64,000 nucleotides of DNA from Luteimonas sp. 9C (GTDB taxonomy: Bacteria > Pseudomonadota > Gammaproteobacteria > Xanthomonadales > Xanthomonadaceae). Position numbers and translations under genes: made by a program. The DNA lies in the NCBI RefSeq assembly GCF_902506295.1, contig NZ_LR733312.1, forward strand, positions 1,933,989 to 1,997,988, in the 5' to 3' direction. The notes below the pieces were generated by a model. That model was not told where the DNA came from, searched no databases, and saw only the letters and a list, made by a program, of their open reading frames with translations. Positions 1-7,902 of the stretch are shown piece by piece (the first letter of the stretch is position 1; each line of letters begins with the position of its first letter).

Positions 1-403
1 GACTGCTGGACGTGCGCGCACATCGCCGGATGCGGCCTGGGGCCGTCTGCTCCATGACGTTCGAACCCATCGCGTGCATCCCCTTTGCTGCGAAGTGTCG
101 CTGACCGTTGAAAGCCCCATGTGTTGGGCATTTCCAGAACCGACACCCAAGATGTAGTGGCGGCAACGGGGGTCCACGCTACGCCCGGACTCGGACCGGT
201 GTCAACCGGAATTCCGCGTCTCCGGCGATTCCGTGGCCCGCGCATGGACGCCGCGCGGCGGCCTGCCGATGAATGCGACTTTCAACACCGATTCAAATGC
301 GGCGTCGCACACTGGCACGCCTCGACGGCAGCCGTTAGGGTCGCCCGTCGAACCACATCCAAGCTGGCGTCGAGCACGCCGCACCGCCGACAGGGGACGT
401 TCC
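1..403. other. Upstream region, no convincing gene
   Basis: I see no reading frame here that looks like a real gene. The open frames that cross it are out-of-phase extensions of the protease frame or arginine-rich shadows typical of high-GC DNA. The last part (from about 233) is in frame with the protease downstream, but it encodes a low-complexity basic stretch and lacks a good ribosome site. It probably holds the promoter and leader of that gene; I could not pick a convincing -35/-10 pair. Confidence 0.4.
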
Positions 404-1831
404 ATGCGCGCCAAGACCACCCTCCTCGCCCTGACCTGCGCCGCCGCGTTCGGCGGCTTCGCCGCCACCGCGATCCGCGACGTGGTGCAGCAACCCGCGG
501 GCGCGACGCCGGGCGCAGTGGCCGCCGTGCCGACGATGGCCGCATTGCCGACGGCGGTCGACGGCGCGCCGCTGCCGTCGCTGGCGCCGATGCTCAAGAC
601 GGTGACGCCGTCGGTGGTGTCGGTGCACGCCAAGCAGCGCGTGCGGGTGAGTCCGTTCGGCAACGATCCCTTCTTCCGCCGCATGTTTCCGGAACTCGAC
701 CAGGAGCGGATGAACGAGTCGCTGGGCTCGGGCGTGATCGTCGATGCGCAGCAGGGCTACGTGCTGACCAACCACCACGTGATCGAAGGCGCGGACGACG
801 TGTCGGTGACGCTGGCCGACGGCCGCACGGTGGAAGCGGAATTCATCGGCTCGGACATGGACACCGATGTCGCCTTGATGCGCATCAAGGCCGACAACCT
901 CACCGCGATTCCGCTGGCACAGGACGCCAACCTGCAGGTCGGCGATTTCGTCGTGGCGGTGGGCAACCCGTTCGGCTTCGGGCAGACGGTGACGTCGGGC
1001 ATCATCTCGGCGGTCGGCCGCAGCAACGTGCCGGGCGTGGGCTTCCAGAACTTCATCCAGACCGATGCGTCGATCAATCCGGGCAACTCCGGCGGCGCGC
1101 TGGTCAACCTGCGCGGCCAGCTGGTCGGCATCAACACCGCGAGCTTCAACACCCAGGGCAGCATGGCCGGCAACATCGGCCTGGGCTTCGCGATTCCGAT
1201 CGGCCTGGCCCGCAACGTGATGACCCAGCTGGCGACGACCGGCAGCGTGCAGCGCGGCACGCTGGGCATCGACACGCAGACGGTGGATGCCCGCATCGCC
1301 CAGGGCCTGGGACTGGCCGATGCGCGCGGCGCGGTGGTCACGCGCGTCTACGGCGGCTCGCCGGCAGCGCGCGCCGGCCTGCGCGCCGGTGACGTGGTGG
1401 TCGCGGCGAACGGCGAACGCATCGACAACAGCGAATCGCTGCGCAACTTCCAGGGCCTGCAGGCGATCGACACGCCGGTGACGCTGGATGTCGTGCGCGA
1501 CGGGCGCACGCTCAAGGTGGACACGCGCCTGACCGCGTTGCCGCGCGATGGCGCGAGCGTGGATGCGCGACTCACCGGCGCGACCTTCGCCGACCTGCCC
1601 GAGGCGCTGCGTCGGCAGAACCAGCGCGCCGGCGGCGTGCTGGTGGAGACGGTGGCGCCGGGCAGCCGCGCATTCCAGAGCGGCCTGCGCGACGGCGATC
1701 TGATTCTCGCCGCGAACAGCGGGCAATTCCGCGATCTGGCCGGTTTCCGCGACTCGCTGGCGGACCGGCCGTCCGACCTGGTGCTGCGCATTTCACGCCG
1801 TGGACGCATCAACGACCTGATCATGCGCTGA
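404..1831 (+). CDS. degQ: DegQ/DegP (HtrA) family periplasmic serine endoprotease
   Basis: This is a periplasmic protease/chaperone that degrades misfolded envelope proteins. The 475-residue product starts with a signal sequence (residues 1 to about 23, MRAKTTLLAL onward). A trypsin-like domain follows with the full triad: H125 in LTNHHV, D155 in DTDVAL and S229 in NPGNSGG. Two PDZ domains follow (about 270-355 and 385-470), the usual DegP/DegQ length and order. The ATG chosen has an AGGGGACG ribosome site 5 nt upstream. In-frame starts at 233 or 272 would add an arginine-rich stretch in front of the signal peptide and are less likely. The LA loop is short, which favours DegQ over DegP, but the two cannot be separated firmly here. 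The envelope-associated genes that follow on the same strand fit a stress role. Confidence 0.9.
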   Translation: MRAKTTLLALTCAAAFGGFAATAIRDVVQQPAGATPGAVAAVPTMAALPTAVDGAPLPSLAPMLKTVTPSVVSVHAKQRVRVSPFGNDPFFRRMFPELDQERMNESLGSGVIVDAQQGYVLTNHHVIEGADDVSVTLADGRTVEAEFIGSDMDTDVALMRIKADNLTAIPLAQDANLQVGDFVVAVGNPFGFGQTVTSGIISAVGRSNVPGVGFQNFIQTDASINPGNSGGALVNLRGQLVGINTASFNTQGSMAGNIGLGFAIPIGLARNVMTQLATTGSVQRGTLGIDTQTVDARIAQGLGLADARGAVVTRVYGGSPAARAGLRAGDVVVAANGERIDNSESLRNFQGLQAIDTPVTLDVVRDGRTLKVDTRLTALPRDGASVDARLTGATFADLPEALRRQNQRAGGVLVETVAPGSRAFQSGLRDGDLILAANSGQFRDLAGFRDSLADRPSDLVLRISRRGRINDLIMR

Positions 1832-1892
1832 CCGATTTCCCCCCTGTGCCGCGCCGCGTGCGTGGCACCGTTCAACCGACAGGAGCACGACC

Positions 1893-2249
1893 ATGAGCCC
1901 CACTTCGACCGACGCGGTGAAGACCCATCTTGGCGAGGCAGGTTCGCACCTGAGCCAGGCCGCCCGTGATGCCGGCGCTGCAGTGAAGAACGCCGCGAAC
2001 GTGGCCGCCGACGAGCTCAAGCTCGGCCGCGCGACCGTGAAGTCCGATCTCGCCGACTCCGCGATGGCCGGCGTCGCTGCGTTCGAAGAAGGCGGCACCG
2101 CCGCGAAGGAACAGTACGACGTGCTGCTGGACAAGGGCCGCGATCTCGTCGAGAGCGCCGCCGACCTGATCCGCGAGCGTCCGATCGCCGCATTCGGCAC
2201 CGCGTTCGCCGCCGGCTGGATCATCGCCAAGCTCGCGCGCAGCAAGTAA
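1893..2249 (+). CDS. DUF883 (ElaB/YqjD-like) membrane-anchored protein
   Basis: A small (118 aa), alanine- and charge-rich helical protein. It has a long amphipathic helix in the first 90 residues and a C-terminal segment (RERPIAAFGTAFAAGWIIAK) resembling the glycine-containing membrane anchor of the YqjD/ElaB family. Known family members sit on the inner membrane and can bind ribosomes in stationary phase; that role is only inferred here. The start has a CAGGAG ribosome site. It opens a tight three-gene run with the next two genes, the same order as yqjD-yqjE-yqjK in enterobacteria. Confidence 0.75.
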   Translation: MSPTSTDAVKTHLGEAGSHLSQAARDAGAAVKNAANVAADELKLGRATVKSDLADSAMAGVAAFEEGGTAAKEQYDVLLDKGRDLVESAADLIRERPIAAFGTAFAAGWIIAKLARSK

Positions 2250-2261
2250 GCGCGGCGTTTC

Positions 2262-2789
2262 GTGACCGAGCGCGTGACCGGGGAAGACCCGCGCGAGGAA
2301 GCCGCCGGCAGCGCAGACCGTGCGCCCGGCGAAGTGCCACACCTCGACGAAAGCATCCGCCGCATCCGTGCGGCGGCCACCGAAACCTTCAGTTCCGGCC
2401 TCGACAGCGGCCGCGCCCTGCGCAAGCTGGTCGCGGCCGACATGGCTTTGTCGCGCAGTGCCCTCGGGCGTGCGCTGGCATGGTCGGCGGTGTCGGTGGT
2501 GTTCGGCGCATCCGCCTGGCTGCTGGCGATGGGTGCGGCGATCGCGTTCCTGCAATCGTGGGGCCTGTCGTGGCTGGCCTCGATTTCGATCGCCACGCTG
2601 ATCAGCCTGGTGGTGACCGCGATCGCCGCATGGCGCGTGTCGGTGTTCTTCGACTACGCGGGCATGCATGCCACACGTCGCCAGCTGGCCCGTCTGGGCA
2701 TGTTTTCGGAAGCCGGACACGGCGATGACGACGACGAGGACGACACGTCCCCGTCCGCACGCACCGCTGGCGAGGCGAAGACGCCATGA
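2262..2789 (+). CDS. YqjE-like phage-holin-superfamily membrane protein
   Basis: The protein has 175 residues with a GTG start 12 nt after the preceding stop. The first 75 residues are soluble and helical. Two hydrophobic segments follow (about 78-98 and 101-125: ALAWSAVSVVFGASAWLLAM, then LASISIATLISLVVTAIAAW), then a cytoplasmic tail ending in a cluster of Asp/Glu (GDDDDEDD). Two adjacent membrane helices of this kind are the hallmark of the YqjE/Actinobacterial-holin-like group, which despite the name is not a lysis protein in chromosomal settings. Its stop overlaps the next start by 4 nt (ATGA), so the two are translationally coupled. Function is unknown. Confidence 0.65.
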   Translation: MTERVTGEDPREEAAGSADRAPGEVPHLDESIRRIRAAATETFSSGLDSGRALRKLVAADMALSRSALGRALAWSAVSVVFGASAWLLAMGAAIAFLQSWGLSWLASISIATLISLVVTAIAAWRVSVFFDYAGMHATRRQLARLGMFSEAGHGDDDDEDDTSPSARTAGEAKTP

Positions 2790-3397
2790 ATTTCGAAGGC
2801 CTCAAGAATCGCGTCGAACGTGCCGAGACGCTGGTCGATGGTCGCGTGGTGCAGACCTCGGACCGCTACCGCGCCCTGCGCACCAGCTGGCGTGACGCCT
2901 GGACGCCGCCGCGCATCCTGATCGCCGGTCTGGTGATGGGATTCGCGACCGGGCATCTGGAGCCGCGTCGCGCGCTGACCCGTCTGGGCAAGCTGGGCGG
3001 GCCGAAGTCCATCCAGCTGATCAGCGCCCTGTCGGGCCTGCTGACCTCGGTGCAGGCGACCGTGGCGGCGGCGACGGCGGAGAAGGCGGCCGAGACGGCC
3101 GACGACGCTGCGCAGACCGCCGACGCGGCGGCCGACAATGTCGCCGCGAAGACCGGCGGCGCCAGCGCGACGCAGGCGGCCGCTGCCGCGGGCGCTGCCG
3201 CCGCGGTGCAGGTGCAACAGACCGCTGCCGGCGCGTCACAGCAGCAGCGCAGCGGTGCACCGGCACCGGCAGACGGGCCGGCCGTCGACGACGCAGCCGC
3301 GTCGCCGCGCACGGACCGCGGCCGGCCCGATCCGGTGCTGTCGGAACAACCGCGACCCGCGGAAGCGGCAACCGAACTGTCGGAATCCGGGCGCTGA
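2786..3397 (+). CDS. YqjK-position hypothetical protein, Ala-rich tail
   Basis: This 203-residue protein has a conserved-looking N-terminal part (1-95) with one weak hydrophobic segment (PPRILIAGLVMGFATGHLEP) and a second near 75-90. The long tail (100-203) is composed largely of Ala, Gln, Thr and Pro and is probably disordered. It occupies the yqjK position in the yqjD-yqjE-yqjK-like unit and is coupled to the upstream gene by an ATGA overlap. I cannot assign a function. The tail composition is partly a consequence of the high GC content. Confidence 0.55.
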   Translation: MNFEGLKNRVERAETLVDGRVVQTSDRYRALRTSWRDAWTPPRILIAGLVMGFATGHLEPRRALTRLGKLGGPKSIQLISALSGLLTSVQATVAAATAEKAAETADDAAQTADAAADNVAAKTGGASATQAAAAAGAAAAVQVQQTAAGASQQQRSGAPAPADGPAVDDAAASPRTDRGRPDPVLSEQPRPAEAATELSESGR

Positions 3398-3419
3398 GCG
3401 CCCGGTCCATCGAGTCCCC

Positions 3420-4541
3420 ATGAATTCCACACCCAGCGCGCCGCCCGAAGACGACGCGTCCCTGCCGACGCCGACGCCGGTGGCGCTGCGACCCCGCGCC
3501 TCGACCGCGCTCGTCGTCCTCGCCACGCTCGCGATCCTCGCCACGCTGTGGGCCGCGCAGGCGGTGATCCTGCCGGTCCTGCTGGCGATGTTCTTCGCGC
3601 TGGTGGGCAACCCGGTGCTGCGCGCCCTGCGCAGGCTGTGGATTCCGCGGATGGTGGGCGCGCTGCTGGTGCTGAGCCTGGGCATCGCCGGCGCGGGTGC
3701 GCTGGGCCTGCAACTCTACGGCCCGGCCAGCGAATGGGTGCAGGAGGCGCCGAAGACCCTGCGCACCCTGGCGCCGCGCCTCAAGGCGATGACCCAGCCG
3801 GTGCACCAGGCCAGCCAGGCCGCCGAGTCCTTCGCGCGCGCGACCGAAGATCGCCCGCAGCGGCGTGTGCAGCTGGTGCAGATCCAGGACAACAGTTCAT
3901 GGCGCACGATCGTCGCCACGCCGATGATGCTGGCCTCGGTGCTGGCCGTGGTGCTGCTGACGTTCTTCTTCATGGTCTATGGCGAAAACCTGCAGCGCAA
4001 CGCGATCGCGATGCTGCCCGACCGCCAGCGCCGCAAGCTCACCGTGGACATCATGCAGTCCATCGAACACGAGATCTCGCGCTACGTCCTGACGATCTCG
4101 ATCATCAATACCCTGCTCGGCGCGGTCTTCGCCGGCGTGGTGTTCTGGATGGGCCTGCCGCTGCAGGACGCGCTGCTGTGGGGCACCGTGGTCGCGCTGC
4201 TGAACTTCGCGCCGTACGTCGGCCCGCTGATCGGCGTGTTGCTGATGCTGCTGATGGGCTTCGTCAGCTATGAAGGCACCTGGCCGAACGCGGCCTGGGC
4301 CCCGGTGATTCCGGCGGCGGTGTACCTGCTGCTGCACACCATCGAAGGCCAGTTCGTGACCCCGATCGTGCTCGGTCGCCGCATGGCGATCTCGCCCTTG
4401 ATGCTGATCCTCGCGCTGATGCTGTTCGGCTGGATGTGGGGTATCGTCGGCTTGCTGCTGGCGGTGCCGCTGATCGTCTGCGTGAAGCTGGTGCTGTCGC
4501 GCATCGAAGGATTCGAGGGCTGGGCGCGACTGCTGGCGTGA
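3420..4541 (+). CDS. AI-2E family transporter (PerM/YdiK-like)
   Basis: A polytopic inner-membrane protein of 373 residues, the usual length for the UPF0118/AI-2E exporter family. A paired hydrophobic segment at the N terminus (about 25-70) precedes a soluble helical region (about 95-170). Then comes the family-typical C-terminal block of five to six helices, with the motif region LPLQDALLWGTVVALLNFAP and the later SPLMLILALMLFGWMWGIVG. Some members export autoinducer-2 while others are Na+(Li+)/H+ antiporters; the substrate cannot be read here. The ATG at this position follows the upstream stop by 22 nt. A longer in-frame frame begins upstream but is arginine-rich and overlaps the previous gene. 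It converges on the adhesin gene. Confidence 0.85.
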   Translation: MNSTPSAPPEDDASLPTPTPVALRPRASTALVVLATLAILATLWAAQAVILPVLLAMFFALVGNPVLRALRRLWIPRMVGALLVLSLGIAGAGALGLQLYGPASEWVQEAPKTLRTLAPRLKAMTQPVHQASQAAESFARATEDRPQRRVQLVQIQDNSSWRTIVATPMMLASVLAVVLLTFFFMVYGENLQRNAIAMLPDRQRRKLTVDIMQSIEHEISRYVLTISIINTLLGAVFAGVVFWMGLPLQDALLWGTVVALLNFAPYVGPLIGVLLMLLMGFVSYEGTWPNAAWAPVIPAAVYLLLHTIEGQFVTPIVLGRRMAISPLMLILALMLFGWMWGIVGLLLAVPLIVCVKLVLSRIEGFEGWARLLA

Positions 4542-4568
4542 CCCGCGCCGGCAGCGCCGGCACGGGTC
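4540..4568. terminator. Bidirectional hairpin between convergent genes
   Basis: A 13-bp stem with a single C/A mismatch: GACCCGCGCCGGC pairs with GCCGGCACGGGTC around an AGC loop. It begins at the stop codon of the AI-2E gene and ends 6 nt before the adhesin stop. There is no long U run, so it may act as a bidirectional transcript end or a 3' stabiliser. Confidence 0.55.
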
Positions 4569-4574
4569 GTCACG

Positions 4575-7500
4575 TCACCAGCTGAAACCGGCACCTGCCG
4601 ACACGCTGCTCTCGCCACCTGCGATCGCGCCGCCCAGCGAGACACTCGCGCGATTGCCGATCGCACGCTGGTAGCCGATCGCGATCGCCTGCTCGCCGCC
4701 CTGTCCACCGACGCCCACGCCGATGCGGTTACGCCCGGCGAGTCCCGACGTGTTGCTCGCCATGCCCGCGTACGCACCACTCATCGCGCCCATGCGGTCG
4801 ATGCGCCGATCCTGGTGGCGCATGCGGTCGTCGATCTCACCGCGCAGCGCGGAGAAGTTGTCTTCCCAGGCGGCGAAGCGGCTGTCGGTGTAAGCATTGG
4901 CGCTCTGCAGCGTGCGCGCATCGCCTGCATTCACCTGCGCGACGTTGGCGGCGTCGGTATCGCGGACGCCCTGGGCAACGTTGGTCACACGACGCTGCTG
5001 ATCGGCATTGCCGACCGACACCGTATTCGCCTCGTCGGCAATTGCGCCTTGACCGAGCGCAACCGCACCCTCGGCGCTGACGCGTGCACCCTGCCCCACG
5101 GCCGTACCCGATGCCGCCTCGACGCGTGCGTCGGCGCCGACCGCGACTGCGTTGGATGCATCGGCAGTGATCGATGCGTTGCTGCCGAGCGCGGTGCCGC
5201 CCTCGGCCTCGACCACCGCGCCATGCCCGACCGCGGTGTCGTTGCCGTCGACCGCCACGCTGTCGTTGCCGACCGCCAGGCCGTCGCCACGCCCCGATGG
5301 CGGCGCAGTGACGCCACCACCGCCACCTCCGGTCTCCAGCGCACCGATCCGGCCATCGAGTCCGGCGATCACGCCGTCGAGCGCGCCCAGCGCATCGCCG
5401 ACGTTGCCGTAGTGGCTGCCCTGGATCGTGAACACACTGCCGATCAGACGACCGCCGGCATCGATGACCGTGCCGCCGCCGAACGCAGTCGCGACCGATT
5501 GCATCCCCGCGTGCACCTGCGCGCCATTGACCGCCTCGCGGCTCGCGGCGTTGATCGCTCCGGCGGCCACGTTGCCCAGTCGCGTGCCGTTCTCGCCCGC
5601 CAGGGTGACGCTGTCGCGCGCATCGTCGTCGTAGGCCACCGCGTTTCCGGCCACGCCTTCGATGTCGCCGATGCGGTCCTCGATGCCGTCGACACGGCCT
5701 TCGACCACGCCGACGCGTTGGTTGGTCTCGAACAGCTGGTTGCCGGTCACCGCATCGGTGCTGTCGGCCGCGACGTCGCCGTCGGCGAGGTGGGTCAGCA
5801 CCGTGCCCTGCGCGCCGGCGAACGTCACCCGGCCGCGGCTCGCATCGTCGTAACCGATCGCGTTGTCGGCGACTTCGCCGACACGCGCGGCGACCGCGCT
5901 GAGCTGGTCGAAGTTGACCGCATCCGTGCCCTGCGTACCGGCAGCGAGATTGACCAGTTGCCGTTCCGCGCCCGCAGCACCGATCGACACCGTGTGCGCG
6001 CGATCGGCGAACGCGCCGGCGCCGAGCGCGACACTGCCGGTCGCGGTGGACCACGCATCGGCGCCCAACGCCAGACTGCCGTCGCCGTCGGACTGGCTGC
6101 GGAATCCCAGCGCCACGCTCTGCACGCCAAAGGCGCGCGCGACCTGGCCGAGCGCGGTGGCACTGTCGGCATAGGCGCCGGCGCTGCCGCCGACCGCCAA
6201 CGAGCGAATCGCACCGGCCGCCGCGCCGTGGCCGATCGCGGTCGAATGATCGGCCGCCGCCGTCGCCATCACGCCGATCGCCGTCGTCGAATTCCCTTGC
6301 GCGCTGCCGGAGATCGACACCGACTCCTCGCCGCCGGCGTAGGCGCCTGCGCCGATCGCGGTCGATGCATATTCCAGTGCGCGCGCGCCGGCGCCCACCG
6401 CGGTGCTCTCGCGGCCGGAGGCGATAGTCGAGAACGCTTCCATCTCCCAGGTTTCGCCGTTCATCACGTAATACTGGCCACCGATCGCAGTGGCGCTGTC
6501 GGCCGAGGCCTGCGCGCCGGCACCGAATGCGCTGGCGTAGTCGGCGGACGCTGCGCTGTTGAAGCCGATCGCGGTCGTGTGCTTCTCGTAGGCGAACGCG
6601 CCGCTGCCGAAGGCGGACGCGCCGAGCGACGCGGCCAGCGCGCCCGAGCCGGCCGCGGTGCCGTAGTCGCCCATCACGGTCGCGGGCTGCTGGTTGTCCG
6701 GGCCGCCGGTCGCTTCGAAGAGCTCGGCGTACCGGGTCGCATCGCGCAGCTGGGCGAGGTTCACCGCGTCGGTGCCCTCCGTGCCGGCGGCGACGTTGAC
6801 CAGCTGCCGCTCCGCGCCCGCGTCACCGATCGAGACGGTGAAGTCGCGATCGGCGACGGCATTGGCGCCGAGCGCGACACTGCCCGCCGCAGTCGAGAAT
6901 GCATCGGCGCCGAGCGCCATGCCGCCTTCGCCGGTCACCAGGCTTCGAAAGCCCAGCGCCACGCTCTGCGCGCCATAGGCCTGCGCCGCTTGCCCGAGTG
7001 CGGTGGCGCTGTCGCCGAACGCCGCGCTGCCGCCGCCGACTGCCAGCGTGCGCATCGCACCGGTCGTCGCACCCTTGCCGATCGCGGTCGAATGGTCGGC
7101 GCCCGCTGTCGCCATGACACCGACCGCCGTCGTCGAATCGCCGCGCGCACTGCCGCCGATCGACACCGACTCCTCGCCGGCGGCATAGGCACCGGCGCCG
7201 ATCGCCGTCGACTGGTACGCCAGCGCGCGTGCACCGGCGCCCACGGCCACGCTCTCGCGGCCCGATGCGATGGTCGCGAAGGCTTCCATCTCCCAGGTCT
7301 CGCCATTCATCACGTAGAGCTCGCCGCCGATGGCGGTCGCACTGTCGGCGGCGGCCTGCGCGCCGGCGCCGAACGCGCTGGCGTAGTCGGCCGATGCCGC
7401 GCTGTCGAAGCCGACCGCGGTCGTGTGCATCGCCTGCGCCATAGCGCCGCTGCCGAACGCCGATGCACCGGGTGCGTTCGCGATCGCGCCCGAGCCGGCG

Positions 7501-7745
7501 GCCGTCGCGAATGCGCCGGTGGCGGAGGCACCGGCATCGCCGTCGGCCTGGAAATGCGGATCGATACCGGCTTGCGGGGCGTCGTCGGCCTCGGCGTCGG
7601 CGCTCGCCTCGTCGGGCTCGGACGGCGTCGCTGCAGCGGCGGGCAGTCGCGTCGCATCCGTTGCGGTCTCGGAAGTCTGCGCGCGTGCCTGCGGCAGGAC
7701 GGCAACAAATGCGGCAATGGCGAGCGCCAGGGTCGTACGGGTCAT
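4575..7745 (-). CDS. Trimeric autotransporter adhesin (YadA-like)
   Basis: A 1056-residue surface adhesin of the type V-c secretion group. The signal peptide is residues 1-23 (MTRTTLALAI...ARA). The head is made of many 14-residue left-handed beta-roll repeats of the form xAxAxGxxAxAxGxxS, for example STAIGAGAYA and SVALGAGAFA. Neck motifs follow each head block (AERQLVNVAAGTEGTDAVNL and close variants). The stalk contains coiled-coil stretches (VGVVEGRVDGIEDRIGDIEG). The last ~75 residues form the YadA anchor, ending in an aromatic residue (GAGFSW) as outer-membrane barrels do. The head contains two near-identical modules about 282 residues apart. The ATG at MTRTTL is preferred over one 15 codons upstream because it begins a clean signal peptide. 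A CadC-like regulator lies just upstream on the same strand. Confidence 0.92.
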   Translation of the reverse strand: MTRTTLALAIAAFVAVLPQARAQTSETATDATRLPAAAATPSEPDEASADAEADDAPQAGIDPHFQADGDAGASATGAFATAAGSGAIANAPGASAFGSGAMAQAMHTTAVGFDSAASADYASAFGAGAQAAADSATAIGGELYVMNGETWEMEAFATIASGRESVAVGAGARALAYQSTAIGAGAYAAGEESVSIGGSARGDSTTAVGVMATAGADHSTAIGKGATTGAMRTLAVGGGSAAFGDSATALGQAAQAYGAQSVALGFRSLVTGEGGMALGADAFSTAAGSVALGANAVADRDFTVSIGDAGAERQLVNVAAGTEGTDAVNLAQLRDATRYAELFEATGGPDNQQPATVMGDYGTAAGSGALAASLGASAFGSGAFAYEKHTTAIGFNSAASADYASAFGAGAQASADSATAIGGQYYVMNGETWEMEAFSTIASGRESTAVGAGARALEYASTAIGAGAYAGGEESVSISGSAQGNSTTAIGVMATAAADHSTAIGHGAAAGAIRSLAVGGSAGAYADSATALGQVARAFGVQSVALGFRSQSDGDGSLALGADAWSTATGSVALGAGAFADRAHTVSIGAAGAERQLVNLAAGTQGTDAVNFDQLSAVAARVGEVADNAIGYDDASRGRVTFAGAQGTVLTHLADGDVAADSTDAVTGNQLFETNQRVGVVEGRVDGIEDRIGDIEGVAGNAVAYDDDARDSVTLAGENGTRLGNVAAGAINAASREAVNGAQVHAGMQSVATAFGGGTVIDAGGRLIGSVFTIQGSHYGNVGDALGALDGVIAGLDGRIGALETGGGGGGVTAPPSGRGDGLAVGNDSVAVDGNDTAVGHGAVVEAEGGTALGSNASITADASNAVAVGADARVEAASGTAVGQGARVSAEGAVALGQGAIADEANTVSVGNADQQRRVTNVAQGVRDTDAANVAQVNAGDARTLQSANAYTDSRFAAWEDNFSALRGEIDDRMRHQDRRIDRMGAMSGAYAGMASNTSGLAGRNRIGVGVGGQGGEQAIAIGYQRAIGNRASVSLGGAIAGGESSVSAGAGFSW
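5890..7516 (-). repeat. Tandem duplication of the adhesin head module
   Basis: Two copies of roughly 780 bp lie head to tail with an 846-bp (282-codon) offset. Landmarks such as the codons for MNGETWEMEAF and for HTTA(V/I)GF(D/N)SAASAD recur in the same order. The copies differ at many third positions, so the duplication is not very recent, but the nucleotide similarity is high enough to recombine. Boundaries are approximate. Confidence 0.8.
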
Positions 7746-7902
7746 GAAGGGTCTTCTCTCGGAGGGACACGGTGGCGGCGGAACGGGCATTCCACCTGCG
7801 TCGCCGCGCTGTGCGGCACGCCCGATCCTTGGCGCACGGCGCCGGAGAAGACCATTCCTGACGCGTTACCGATCCATTACATCTCCATTTTTCCGTTTGC
7901 GT

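Noticed and set aside
233..403. Longer N terminus for the DegQ-like protease
   Set aside because: It would place about 57 Arg/Pro-rich residues before a clear signal peptide; the ATG at 404 has its own ribosome site.
2262..2789. Prophage holin gene
   Set aside because: The holin-superfamily similarity is only topological; the gene sits in a yqjD-yqjE-yqjK-like order and no phage genes are nearby.
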